A program made the translations under genes and the position numbers. Below the pieces are notes generated by a model, which made no database searches, was not told the origin of the DNA, and saw only the letters and a list, made by a program, of their open reading frames with translations. 64,000 nucleotides of DNA. Origin: Pontibacter pamirensis. Its GTDB lineage: Bacteria; Bacteroidota; Bacteroidia; Cytophagales; Hymenobacteraceae. Below are positions 26,890 through 35,386 of this stretch, in pieces. Each line of letters begins with the position of its first letter. Position 1 is the stretch's first letter. The stretch covers positions 427,158 through 491,157 of the forward strand of contig NZ_SSNI01000001.1 of assembly GCF_010015475.1 (NCBI RefSeq). Reading direction: 5' to 3'.

Positions 26890-27840
26890 ATGAGAAAGGT
26901 CAGTTTTTGTTCCCTTTTTATACTGTTCCTAAGTTGTTCTACTGTTTCGCTGGCTCAGCAAATTTCCAAGGAAGAGCTTCTGTTCCTGACACCGCAGTGG
27001 AAGGGAGAAAGATTTCCTGATGGCCGTCCAAAAGTTTCGGATGATCTCATCAAGAGAATGAAGCTGGTAACGCATGAAGAGGCATGGGCAGTCATGAAAG
27101 GGGAAAACTACAAGCACCAGTATGCAGAGGGATGGCTGGTCGTGAACCCGGACAGTGTGCTGGTAGGACGTGCCTTAACGGCAACGTTTATGCCCGGCAG
27201 ACCCGACGTACAGCGGGTGATAACCGAAAAAGGCCAAAAAAAGGATGGAAGGATCAAAGATCAGAACTCCTGGCCCGTCGATATGCTGGTGAAAGGAGAT
27301 GTATATGTGGCCGATCAGTTTGGTGCGCATGAGGATGGACCAACGATCGGTGACAACCTGGCAAACTCTATCTACGCGAAATCAGGAAACGGCATAGTGT
27401 ACGAAGGAGCTATACGCGACATCGCTGGCTTGAAAGAGATTGGGTCTTTCACCTCTTATGTAAGAAGCTACCACCCCTCGCACCATCTGAACAACCCCGA
27501 TGGAGAACTCAACACAACCTTAGTCGGCATTAACAAGCCAACCAGGATAGGCAAAGTGATGGTGATGCCCGGCGATATTGTTTTAGGCAGGGATGGAGGA
27601 GTTAGTTTTATACCACCTCATCTGGTGGAGAAGGTGGTGAAAACCTCGGAAGTAGTCAGGCTGCGGGACATGTTCGGTCATCAGCGCCTGCGCGAGCAGA
27701 AATACACAGCAGGCCAGATTGACAACCGCTGGTCCCCGGAAATTGAGAAGGACTTTTCAAAGTGGCTAACTGACCACGCAAACGAATTGCCAGTTCCAAA
27801 GGAACAAATCCAGGAGTTGTTGAAAACCCGCACCTGGTAA
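26890..27840 (+). CDS. Secreted RraA-like aldolase, copy 1
   Basis: 316 aa. A Sec signal peptide is cleaved before Gln (SLAQ, residues 20-23), so the protein is exported and not a lipoprotein. An extension with WKGERFPDGRPKV (37-49) precedes the RraA fold. The Arg176-Asp177 pair (EGAIRD) corresponds to the catalytic arginine and metal-binding aspartate of 4-hydroxy-4-methyl-2-oxoglutarate aldolases, which share this fold, so aldolase activity is likelier than RNase E inhibition; RNase E is cytoplasmic in any case. Expected chemistry is retro-aldol cleavage of a 2-keto-3-deoxy or 4-hydroxy-2-oxo acid to pyruvate plus an aldehyde. It is 40 bp upstream of a Tat-exported enolase-superfamily gene and probably cotranscribed with it. 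Confidence 0.88.
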   Translation: MRKVSFCSLFILFLSCSTVSLAQQISKEELLFLTPQWKGERFPDGRPKVSDDLIKRMKLVTHEEAWAVMKGENYKHQYAEGWLVVNPDSVLVGRALTATFMPGRPDVQRVITEKGQKKDGRIKDQNSWPVDMLVKGDVYVADQFGAHEDGPTIGDNLANSIYAKSGNGIVYEGAIRDIAGLKEIGSFTSYVRSYHPSHHLNNPDGELNTTLVGINKPTRIGKVMVMPGDIVLGRDGGVSFIPPHLVEKVVKTSEVVRLRDMFGHQRLREQKYTAGQIDNRWSPEIEKDFSKWLTDHANELPVPKEQIQELLKTRTW

Positions 27841-27880
27841 GTAAAATCTATTAATAACAAGTTGAACAAGAGAAAAAGAC

Positions 27881-29164
27881 ATGGTAAATAAACAATCGAG
27901 ACGCTCCTTTTTGACGAAAAGCAGTATGGCTGGCCTGGCTGGTGTTACCTTGATGTCCACTTTCGGGCAGGAATTAGAAGCCGCTGTTCAAAAGGCACCC
28001 TTAGCCTCAAGCCCATCAGACCTAAAAATAACCGACATTAAAGCCGGTTACATTCGCAACGGACACAGCCTTTTTGTTAAAGTGCACACCAACCAAGGCG
28101 TCTGGGGTTGCGGGGAGGCTGTGGACGCTACACCCGGTACCTATCACTTAGTGAAGATGTTTGGGGAGCGCATAAAGGGCAAAAACCCGCTGAATGTAAA
28201 CCGTATATTTGAGGATGTAAGAAGATCAGGATTCTTTGAAGGAGCTCAGGCAGGTATGTATGTTGCTGTTCTTTCGGCAGTTGAAACCGCTCTCTGGGAC
28301 CTGACAGGAAAGGCTTTGGGCGTACCTGTTTATCAGTTGCTGGGAGGTAAGTATAGAGATAAGATCAGGGTGTATTGCGACACGGCGGCTTACCGCGAAA
28401 GAAACCCAACGCCTGAAATGTTTGGCACAGCCGCCAAGGATGTGGCGAAAAGAGGGTTTACCGCTGTAAAGCTTGACATAGACCAGGCAAGTGACCCTAA
28501 CAAGTACGACCACTATAACTGGACGGCCAGTCCGGCTGAGCTGGAAAGAATGTATAATCAGATTGCTGCCGTACGGGAGGCAGTGGGGCCTCATATCGAT
28601 ATATGCGTGGATATGCATGGCCGCTACGACCAGACCACCGGCCACCGGGTAGCCAAAATGATGGAGCCCCTGAATCTGATGTTCCTGGAAGAACCGGTGC
28701 CAGCTGAAAACGTGGATGCTCTCAAAAATATCACAGAATCTACCAGTACACCCATATGTGTCGGAGAGAACCTGTACCTGGCACATGGTTTCCGCCGCTT
28801 GCTGGAGATAGGTGCTGCCGATATGGTGATGCCTGATCTGCAAAAAGCAGGCGGGCTGGGTGAGGGACAGCGAATAGCCAACCTGGCGAACCTTTACTAC
28901 GTGCCGTTTTCCCCTCATATGGTGGGTTCCTATCTGGCGGCCATGGCATCCAGCCATGTCTGTGCTTCAGTGCCAAACTTCGCCATCCTCGAATGGCAGC
29001 TATACTTCCACACAGACCCAATGTTCAAAGACATTGTCACCTTTGAAGGCGACATGATCAAAGACGGACATATTGTTCTAAGAGACAAGCCGGGCATTGG
29101 GGTGGAGATAAATGAGGAAGGTATGAAAAAGTACGCTACAAAGGGGTATCCTTTCTTTGTATAA
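27881..29164 (+). CDS. Tat-exported enolase-superfamily sugar-acid dehydratase (mandelate racemase/MLE type), 1
   Basis: 427 aa. The N-terminus carries a twin-arginine signal (SRRSFLTK, Arg7-Arg8, then a hydrophobic stretch), so a folded, metal-loaded enzyme is exported. The enolase-fold residues are complete: Lys197 (KLD), metal ligands Asp244 (VDMHGRYD), Glu270 (FLEEPVP) and Glu296 (VGENLY), and a likely Asp319-His346 dyad (PDLQKAGG, SPHMVG). This set is typical of the mandelate-racemase group and its aldonate dehydratases, which turn an aldonate into a 2-keto-3-deoxyaldonate. Its position between secreted RraA aldolases suggests its product is cleaved outside the cytoplasm. Epimerase or lactonising activity is an alternative. 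Confidence 0.9.
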   Translation: MVNKQSRRSFLTKSSMAGLAGVTLMSTFGQELEAAVQKAPLASSPSDLKITDIKAGYIRNGHSLFVKVHTNQGVWGCGEAVDATPGTYHLVKMFGERIKGKNPLNVNRIFEDVRRSGFFEGAQAGMYVAVLSAVETALWDLTGKALGVPVYQLLGGKYRDKIRVYCDTAAYRERNPTPEMFGTAAKDVAKRGFTAVKLDIDQASDPNKYDHYNWTASPAELERMYNQIAAVREAVGPHIDICVDMHGRYDQTTGHRVAKMMEPLNLMFLEEPVPAENVDALKNITESTSTPICVGENLYLAHGFRRLLEIGAADMVMPDLQKAGGLGEGQRIANLANLYYVPFSPHMVGSYLAAMASSHVCASVPNFAILEWQLYFHTDPMFKDIVTFEGDMIKDGHIVLRDKPGIGVEINEEGMKKYATKGYPFFV

Positions 29165-29392
29165 GTTCCAGCTTGCCTAAACCTGCAAGCATCAAGAACA
29201 AGAAGATAGGTCTGCTGACTTTTATTGGGGAAGATCAGGAAATACAGCTGTAGGTCAGGTGAATGTATGCGCTTTAACATAGGGCATAAGCAGTGGGCTG
29301 ATGGTATTTTAACAGGGAAAACAGCATGCTTTATCTAAAGAATGAACAATGTTTTAATATAAAAAATATTAAAAAATCAAATATAATCCTCT

Positions 29393-30898
29393 ATGAAAAG
29401 TATTATACACCAAATTTCGGAGAAGTTTAAAGCAGAAGAAAAACAGGAAGCAATGGCAAGAGAGGCAGAGCTTCGCGATCCTGCCACTACAAACCATCGG
29501 CGGGACTTCCTGAAGAGGTCTGCTTTAGGAGGTCTTGCGTTGGGTAGTTTAATGTCTTGTGCTCCTATAGAAGATGTTATGGCCCATACTACTTCTAAAG
29601 TTAACCGCTTGTCTAACCCATCAGACCTGAAAATCACGGATATGCGGGTGGCTGTGCTGCAGGTTACAGGTCGCCAGCCAGTTATCCGGATCGACACCAA
29701 CCAGGGCATCTATGGCTTAGGTGATGTGCGCGATGGCGGTGATGAGCGCTACGCACTCATGCTGAAGAGCCGCCTTTTAGGTGAAAACCCATGCAATGTG
29801 GAGATGCTCTGGAAGAAGATCAGGCAGTTCGGCTACCATGGTCGTCAGGGTGGCGGCGTTTGTGCCGTAGAAATGGCCCTTTGGGATTTAGCCGGTAAAG
29901 CATATGGTGTCCCTGCCTGGCAGCTGCTCGGTGGCAGGTACCGTGACAAGATTCGCCTATATGCCGATACCCCGGGTGCCAACAGTCCCGAAGAATTTGC
30001 GAAAACAATGGAACTGCGGGTGAAAGACCAAGGCTTTACCTGGTTAAAGATGGACTTAGGAATTCACGTGGTTGCGAATCAACCTGGTACCATCGTAAAT
30101 AGTAAATTTTGGTCTGGAGCAGACGGAAAAATGAAGGGACAGTACGACACGAGAGAGTACATGAGCTATGGAAGTACACTGCACCCTTTCACGCAAATCC
30201 AGATTACAGATAAAGGGCTGGATGCTTTGGCTGAGTATGTAGAATCAGTGCGCAATGCGGTGGGCTACGAGATACCGCTTTCATCAGATCACTTCGGACA
30301 CTTTGATGTGAACAACTCAATCCGCTTTGCCAAAAGAATGGAGCCTTACAGGCTCGCCTGGGTAGAAGACATGGTTCCCTGGATGGATACTCAGAGATGG
30401 AAAACGCTTACGGATGCGATAGAAACACCAACTATTACCGGGGAAGATATCTTCGGACTCAAGGATGGATTTAAGCCGCTGATAGATGCGCATGCAGTAG
30501 ACCTTATACACCCGGATTTGGGTACTTCAGGCGGGCTTCTGGAAACAAAGAGAATTGGAGACTACGCCGAAGAACAGGGAATAGCGATGGCGATGCATCA
30601 GGCAGGTTCCCCGGTTACCTTCATGGCCAACGTGCATTGTGCAGCCGCTACGCAGAACTTCATGTCTTTAGAGCACCATTCAGTAGATGATTCGTGGTGG
30701 GAAAAGCTGGTGAAACCAACGGGCAAGCAGCCCCTGATAACAAAGGGCTTTGCGAACGTGCCGCTGGATGCACCAGGCTTAGGAATTGAGCTCAACGATG
30801 AGGTAATGAAGCAGCACCTTCATCCATCAGCGAAAGGCTACTTTGAGCCTACTCCTGAGTGGAATGAGAAACGTTCCCATGATAGACTTTGGAGTTGA
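29393..30898 (+). CDS. Tat-exported enolase-superfamily sugar-acid dehydratase, 2 (possible Tat lipoprotein)
   Basis: 501 aa. A 34-residue charged leader precedes the twin-arginine motif (HRRDFLKR, Arg36-Arg37), and the hydrophobic part ends LMSC (Cys56), a possible lipobox, so this copy may be membrane anchored. Enolase residues are complete: Lys219 (WLKMD), Asp299 (SSDHFGH), Glu325 (VEDMVP), Glu351 (GEDIF), and an Asp375/His402 pair (HPDLGTSGG, MHQAGSP). The long insert after Lys219 and the WNEKRSHDRLW tail resemble the D-mannonate/D-gluconate dehydratase (RspA) branch of the superfamily. It is only distantly similar to the upstream enolase, so the two probably act on different aldonates. 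Confidence 0.9.
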   Translation: MKSIIHQISEKFKAEEKQEAMAREAELRDPATTNHRRDFLKRSALGGLALGSLMSCAPIEDVMAHTTSKVNRLSNPSDLKITDMRVAVLQVTGRQPVIRIDTNQGIYGLGDVRDGGDERYALMLKSRLLGENPCNVEMLWKKIRQFGYHGRQGGGVCAVEMALWDLAGKAYGVPAWQLLGGRYRDKIRLYADTPGANSPEEFAKTMELRVKDQGFTWLKMDLGIHVVANQPGTIVNSKFWSGADGKMKGQYDTREYMSYGSTLHPFTQIQITDKGLDALAEYVESVRNAVGYEIPLSSDHFGHFDVNNSIRFAKRMEPYRLAWVEDMVPWMDTQRWKTLTDAIETPTITGEDIFGLKDGFKPLIDAHAVDLIHPDLGTSGGLLETKRIGDYAEEQGIAMAMHQAGSPVTFMANVHCAAATQNFMSLEHHSVDDSWWEKLVKPTGKQPLITKGFANVPLDAPGLGIELNDEVMKQHLHPSAKGYFEPTPEWNEKRSHDRLWS

Positions 30899-30904
30899 TT
30901 TTTT

Positions 30905-30945
30905 AGAGGGAGCCTCGTCGCAGTTAGAACGCTGAGGCTTCCTCT
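30905..30945 (+). terminator. Hairpin after second enolase gene
   Basis: AGAGGGAGCCTC (30905-30916) and GAGGCTTCCTCT (30934-30945) pair over 12 bp with one G-U, only 7 bases after the stop codon. Confidence 0.6.
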
Positions 30946-31014
30946 TTACCCTGTTTGTAACTAACAGATGGTGTCGGAAAACACTGTGATTTTAAATAAA
31001 AAACGTGTTGTGTC

Positions 31015-31947
31015 ATGAGAGAAAGAGCACTACTGCTTATAGCCTTTATTTTATGCGGATATTTTGCCCATGCCCAACGTGTGGGATCATCACCTGAATA
31101 TGTCAAGGCACTAACCTCTCAATGGAAAGGAGATCGCTTCCCTGATGGCCGCCCCAAGGTGCCTGATATAGTTTTAGAACGGCTGCAAAATGCAACCTTA
31201 GAACAAGTGTGGGGTTACCTGGGAAATAAAGGATACAGAAACCAGGTAGCAAAGGACTGGGTTATTTTAAAGCCTAGTGAGACAATGGTCGGGCGTGTGG
31301 TTACAGCCCAGTTTATGCCTGCAAGGCCTGACCTGGACAGCCTTGTAAAGGCACAGGGTAAAGCCGAAGGCCGATCCCAGAAGGGCGGTATAAACATCTG
31401 GCCTATTGATGTACTGACCAAAGGCGATATATATGTTGCTGACGGTTTTGGCAAGGTGAAAGATGGCACCTTAATAGGCTCAAGCTTAGGTAACGCCATT
31501 TATGGTAAAACCGGCAAGGGTGTCATATTCAACGGGTCTGTCAGAGACATGCAGGAATTAAAAGACACAGAAGGTTTTAATGCTTGGATAAAAGGGCACG
31601 ACCCATCCTACATAAAAGATATGACGCCTACCTCCATCAATGCTCCTATTCGTGTGGGCGAGGTTACAGTATTCCCCGGCGACGTAGCGTTTGCAAACGA
31701 ATATGGCGTAGTTTTTATTCCGGCTCATTTAGTAGAAGGGCTTGTGTCTGCGTCTGAGATGACTGCGCTGCGCGACGAGTTTGAGAGAGTGCTCCTGCAG
31801 CAAAGCAAATACCCATCCGGAGAAATACATGGTGATTGGTCTGATAAGATCAAGAATGAATTCAGGGCCTGGGTTGCCAAATATCCAAAGCAGCTGGCGA
31901 TTACTCAAAAAGATATAGAAGCCTATCTGGCAAAACAGAATAACTAA
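31015..31947 (+). CDS. Secreted RraA-like aldolase, copy 2
   Basis: 310 aa with a Sec signal peptide cleaved before Gln21 (AHAQ). It repeats the extension motif WKGDRFPDGRPKV (37-49) and keeps the catalytic Arg177-Asp178 pair (NGSVRD). WPIDVLTKGDIYVADGFGK is nearly the same in copy 3, so copies 2 and 3 are the closer pair. Presumed exported pyruvate-type aldolase. It follows the second enolase gene after a hairpin and could be transcribed with copy 3, 170 bp downstream. Confidence 0.88.
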   Translation: MRERALLLIAFILCGYFAHAQRVGSSPEYVKALTSQWKGDRFPDGRPKVPDIVLERLQNATLEQVWGYLGNKGYRNQVAKDWVILKPSETMVGRVVTAQFMPARPDLDSLVKAQGKAEGRSQKGGINIWPIDVLTKGDIYVADGFGKVKDGTLIGSSLGNAIYGKTGKGVIFNGSVRDMQELKDTEGFNAWIKGHDPSYIKDMTPTSINAPIRVGEVTVFPGDVAFANEYGVVFIPAHLVEGLVSASEMTALRDEFERVLLQQSKYPSGEIHGDWSDKIKNEFRAWVAKYPKQLAITQKDIEAYLAKQNN

Positions 31948-32117
31948 CTGTTGTAAAAAGATAAATCAGTAAGGCAGCACCGATATCCTGCTGAGAGTAA
32001 ACTGCCTGACCAGGAGAACAGTGTTTGGAGTTAACAAGTGTTAGAGCCTGCTGCCATTGATTTTTGCTTGAGAAAGATTTATACAAAACATAAGCTAATA
32101 TCAACAAAGACTATATA

Positions 32118-33050
32118 ATGAAGAATACCATAACTACCCTACTGTCGCTTTTTTTCTGCCTTTGCTGTGGAGGTTCCTCTTTTGCACAAACAATTCCGAA
32201 AGAGGAGTTAGTCTTCCTCACATCTGAGTGGAAAGGAGAGCGATTTCCGGATGGCCGTCCTAAAATTCCCGATGCATTATTGGAAAGGGCTAAAAACATA
32301 GGGATTGATGATGCCTGGACAGTACTGAAAAATGAGGGCTATACCAACCAATTCGCAGGCGAATGGAAAATGGTGAAGGACGATGTGCCGGTGATAGGGC
32401 GAGCCGTCACTGCTATGTTCATGCCTAGTCGCCCGGACATAGAGAAGAACATAAAGGAGCGGGGAACGACAAAGCAAGGCAGAAAAGGGAACACCAATTC
32501 CTGGCCAATTGAGGTGCTCACCAAGGGCGATGTTTATGTGGCTGATGGCTTCGGCAAGATTGACGGGGGAACGCTTATGGGAGCTACACTGGCCAATTCT
32601 ATTTTCAGTAAATCCGGCAACGGCGTCGTGTTTAACGGTAGCGCAAGAGACCTGCAGGAGATGCAGAATATCGAGGGCTTCAATGCTTTTGTCCGCGATT
32701 TTCATCCTTCTTTCCTGGAGGAAATGGTATTGATGGGGCTCAATACTCCCATCCGCATTGGGAATGCTATGGTGTTGCCCGGAGATTTGGTGATTGCACA
32801 AAGAGAGGGAGTCCTTTTTGTGCCGGCTCACCTGGCAGAGCAGGTAATAGGCACAGCAGAGTTTGTTACCCGCAAAGACAAGTTTGGGTTTGAAATGGTG
32901 CGGTCAGGGCGCTATACCACAGGCCAGATAGACAGCCAGTGGACGGACCCGATTAAAAAGGATTTCCTTAAGTGGCTGGAGCAGCACCCGGAATTAGGCA
33001 AAATGTCCAGGACTGAGCTTGATGTAGTGATGAGCAAGAGAACCTGGTAA
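32118..33050 (+). CDS. Secreted RraA-like aldolase, copy 3
   Basis: 310 aa, Sec signal cleaved before Gln24 (SFAQ). Extension motif WKGERFPDGRPKI (39-51) and the Arg177-Asp178 pair (NGSARD) are conserved. The C-terminus ends in RTW like copy 1. Immediately downstream is the decayed end of an enolase gene (33064-33123), so this copy probably once formed a full aldolase-enolase pair. Expected role as for the other copies: cleavage of a 2-keto-3-deoxyaldonate outside the cytoplasm. Three diverged copies suggest different substrates or stereochemistry. Confidence 0.88.
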   Translation: MKNTITTLLSLFFCLCCGGSSFAQTIPKEELVFLTSEWKGERFPDGRPKIPDALLERAKNIGIDDAWTVLKNEGYTNQFAGEWKMVKDDVPVIGRAVTAMFMPSRPDIEKNIKERGTTKQGRKGNTNSWPIEVLTKGDVYVADGFGKIDGGTLMGATLANSIFSKSGNGVVFNGSARDLQEMQNIEGFNAFVRDFHPSFLEEMVLMGLNTPIRIGNAMVLPGDLVIAQREGVLFVPAHLAEQVIGTAEFVTRKDKFGFEMVRSGRYTTGQIDSQWTDPIKKDFLKWLEQHPELGKMSRTELDVVMSKRTW

Positions 33051-33063
33051 GGTACTTCATTAA

Positions 33064-33123
33064 TAGGCTCTATCTACTCCCGAGTGGAATGGGAAACGCT
33101 CCCATGACAGGCAGTGGAGGTAG
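33064..33123 (+). pseudogene. Remnant of the 3' end of an enolase-superfamily dehydratase gene
   Basis: The frame here reads STPEWNGKRSHDRQWR and then TAG (33121-33123). The intact enolase ending at 30898 finishes TPEWNEKRSHDRLWS. Most DNA differences between the two stretches are synonymous (CCT/CCC, CGT/CGC, GAT/GAC), so the ancestor evolved as a coding sequence. A TAA at 33061-33063 in the same frame and the absence of any upstream enolase sequence show that only the tail is left. It is probably what remains after a deletion that joined RraA copy 3 to this end. Confidence 0.8.
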
Positions 33124-33337
33124 TCGTTTTAAAGGGAAAGCGCTGGCATGTCTCTCTTTCATTTAAGTTTCTGCAGGACCTAACACTATTCTACATGATT
33201 GAATTTATAAAACATACACTGCTCTATTACCCATAAAGCCAAATAAGGATTTCCTCTAAGTTTAGAACCTTCACAAGAGGCGATTTTCAAATGCGGCTTT
33301 TAAAATTCTTCCTTCAACACTAAACATAGGTAACACT

Positions 33338-34468
33338 GTGAAACACATAAACGCTTATAAAATTGCCCTGGGTCTGGCTTTACTATGTCTGATTGCTGCC
33401 GTATTCCTGGTGCTGAACGGAAACATTGAACAGGCTGGCCCTTTCTTTATCGCTTTCTTTCTTGCGCTTGCTGTTGGCTTTCGCGGCTACAACCATCTAA
33501 AAGGATACTCTTATACCGTCATGATCTTCGCGGCTGTTACAACAGCGTTGTATTACCCCAGCTACTTTGTAGAAGTGGATGGTTTCCGTTTTGCAGTTCT
33601 CATTACGCCCCTGATACAGCTGATCATGTTTGGCATGGGTACCTCCATGAGTGTGAAGGACTTTGTGGGCGTGGCGAAGATGCCGAAAGGTGTGATCATT
33701 GGTATTCTCTGCCAGTTTACCATTATGCCCTTTCTGGGCTTTACGCTGGCAAGCCTGAGCAACTTTCCTCCTGAGATTGCTGCCGGCATTATCCTGATTG
33801 GCTGCTCTCCGAGTGGGTTGGCCTCTAACGTGATGAATTACCTCGCTAAGGCAAACCTGGCACTTTCCATCACTATCACGGCTATTACCACGCTGCTTGC
33901 CCCGCTCTTCACACCGCTGCTGATGAAACTGCTGGCAGGTGCTTTTATAGAGATTAACATGCTCGATATGATGTGGGACATTGTGAAGATGGTGATCATA
34001 CCGATCGGTGCCGGGCTTCTGTTTAACAAACTGTTGAGCGGCAAAGCTAAGTGGCTGGACAACGCGATGCCTCTGGTATCAATGTTCGGAATTGCCTTCA
34101 TCATTGTAATCATCACGGCAGCCGGAAGAGACAGCCTCCTGGAAATTGGAGGGTTGCTGATAATGATCGTGCTGGTGCACAACCTGACGGGCTACACCCT
34201 TGGTTACTGGGCTGCCAAATTGTTCAAGATGGATGAGCGCGACTGCCGCACTATCGCTATTGAGGTGGGCATGCAAAATGGCGGACTTGCCTCCGGCATT
34301 GCCAAAGAGATGGGCAAGATCGCGACTGTTGGCTTGGCTCCAGCCGTGTTCGGACCTCTTATGAATATCACCGGATCCATACTGGCGTCACACTGGCACC
34401 GCAAGCCTCCGGTTGGGGAGTATGATGATGAGCCGGAAAAAGATGAAGTTGAATTAGCAAAGCAATAG
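33338..34468 (+). CDS. Bile acid:sodium symporter (BASS) family transporter
   Basis: 376 aa, hydrophobic; begins with GTG at 33338, which fits the first predicted membrane segment. The family's sodium-site signatures are visible: GCSPSGLASNVMNYLAKANLAL (about 152-173) and EVGMQNGGLASG (about 306-317). Two or three extra N-terminal helices precede the core, as in other Bacteroidota members. BASS proteins carry organic anions with sodium; known members outside bile-acid uptake handle pyruvate and ketopantoate. Placed directly after secreted aldolases, uptake of pyruvate or a 2-keto-3-deoxy acid is a reasonable inference. The C-terminal tail is acidic (DDEPEKDEVELAKQ). Confidence 0.88.
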   Translation: MKHINAYKIALGLALLCLIAAVFLVLNGNIEQAGPFFIAFFLALAVGFRGYNHLKGYSYTVMIFAAVTTALYYPSYFVEVDGFRFAVLITPLIQLIMFGMGTSMSVKDFVGVAKMPKGVIIGILCQFTIMPFLGFTLASLSNFPPEIAAGIILIGCSPSGLASNVMNYLAKANLALSITITAITTLLAPLFTPLLMKLLAGAFIEINMLDMMWDIVKMVIIPIGAGLLFNKLLSGKAKWLDNAMPLVSMFGIAFIIVIITAAGRDSLLEIGGLLIMIVLVHNLTGYTLGYWAAKLFKMDERDCRTIAIEVGMQNGGLASGIAKEMGKIATVGLAPAVFGPLMNITGSILASHWHRKPPVGEYDDEPEKDEVELAKQ

Positions 34469-34566
34469 CTTGCCATCAAGAGCACCCTGTTCTCAAATCA
34501 GAAGGCGCAGGATAGGGCACCAAATACAATAATTACATCATTATAATACAGTAATAAAGACAACAC

Positions 34567-35040
34567 ATGAAAAAGTACTTTTTCCCCCTGATCGTACTCC
34601 TGATGCTGACGAGTGCCGCCTGTGCGCAGTCTAAGTCCGCGACCGCCAGCGTAAGGGAGCCTAAAACCATTGATGCTGGGGCCGAGGCAGCGGTGGCTGT
34701 AGCAGTTGAGAAGTTCAACCAGGCGATGGTCAGCGCCGACAGAGGCCAGCTTGAGGAACTGACGGCCGAGCAACTAAGCTATGGGCACTCCAGTGGGAAG
34801 GTGCAGGATAAAACGGTGTTCGTGGACGATGTGGTGAACGGTCCATTCGATTTTCTGACCATAAATGCGGAAGATCAGACAATTACTTTGGCTGGTGAAA
34901 CGGCCATAGTACGGCAGATCTTTACCTCTGAAGCGACCAATAATGGCGCTCCCACTAATATTAGGATCGGTAACATGCTGGTGTGGCAGAAGCAGAATAG
35001 AGAGTGGAAACTGCTCGCCCGGCAGGCATTCAAGCTTTAA
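34567..35040 (+). CDS. Secreted DUF4440/SnoaL-like (NTF2 fold) protein
   Basis: 157 aa with a signal peptide ending SAACAQS; cleavage before Gln21 seems likelier than lipidation at Cys19. The mature part fits the NTF2-like/DUF4440 family: FNQAMVSADRGQLEELTAEQLSYGHSSG followed by a four-strand sheet ending in WKLLARQAFKL. Members bind small ligands or act as simple isomerases/dehydratases; no specific function can be assigned. It is the last gene of the RraA-enolase-BASS block, 98 bp behind the transporter. Confidence 0.8.
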   Translation: MKKYFFPLIVLLMLTSAACAQSKSATASVREPKTIDAGAEAAVAVAVEKFNQAMVSADRGQLEELTAEQLSYGHSSGKVQDKTVFVDDVVNGPFDFLTINAEDQTITLAGETAIVRQIFTSEATNNGAPTNIRIGNMLVWQKQNREWKLLARQAFKL

Positions 35041-35386
35041 AATCGTAGCGTAAAAGTTTTGTTCGCACCATCGTATAAGTTGTATCTATATGATTATACC
35101 TGCACACCTGCCGAAGCGTCTGCTGATGGATGTCTCCTTACCACATAACTCTTCAAACTCCAAATTCTCAGTACAATTGCACGCGCTTCTCTCAGTTAAT
35201 AAGCTGCTAGCTACAGAGGAGTAAAAATAAAAAAATATTATATTTTATTATTTAATTATAATAAATAGTATTAAATTCATAACCATGTATGATGAGTGAT
35301 TAAGCACCCTCTTCTGTCAGTATAATATCTTTTCTTTAGTTCCAGAGACGATTCACTTTTGATTATTTACAAATATCATAGCCTAT
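35041..35386 (+). other. AT-rich region upstream of the second susC
   Basis: 346 bp without a gene. It contains an almost pure A/T segment at about 35224-35285, which together with the position suggests the promoter/UP region of the second susCD operon. No clear -33/-7 pair and no regulator site could be pinned down. Confidence 0.5.

Noticed and set aside
26890..33050. RraA as regulator of RNase E
   Set aside because: The proteins are exported and keep the aldolase Arg-Asp pair, so an RNase E inhibitor role is not credible.
35224..35285. A/T-only stretch as a possible replication origin
   Set aside because: No DnaA boxes or replication genes are nearby; it stands directly before a susC gene and is better explained as a promoter region.
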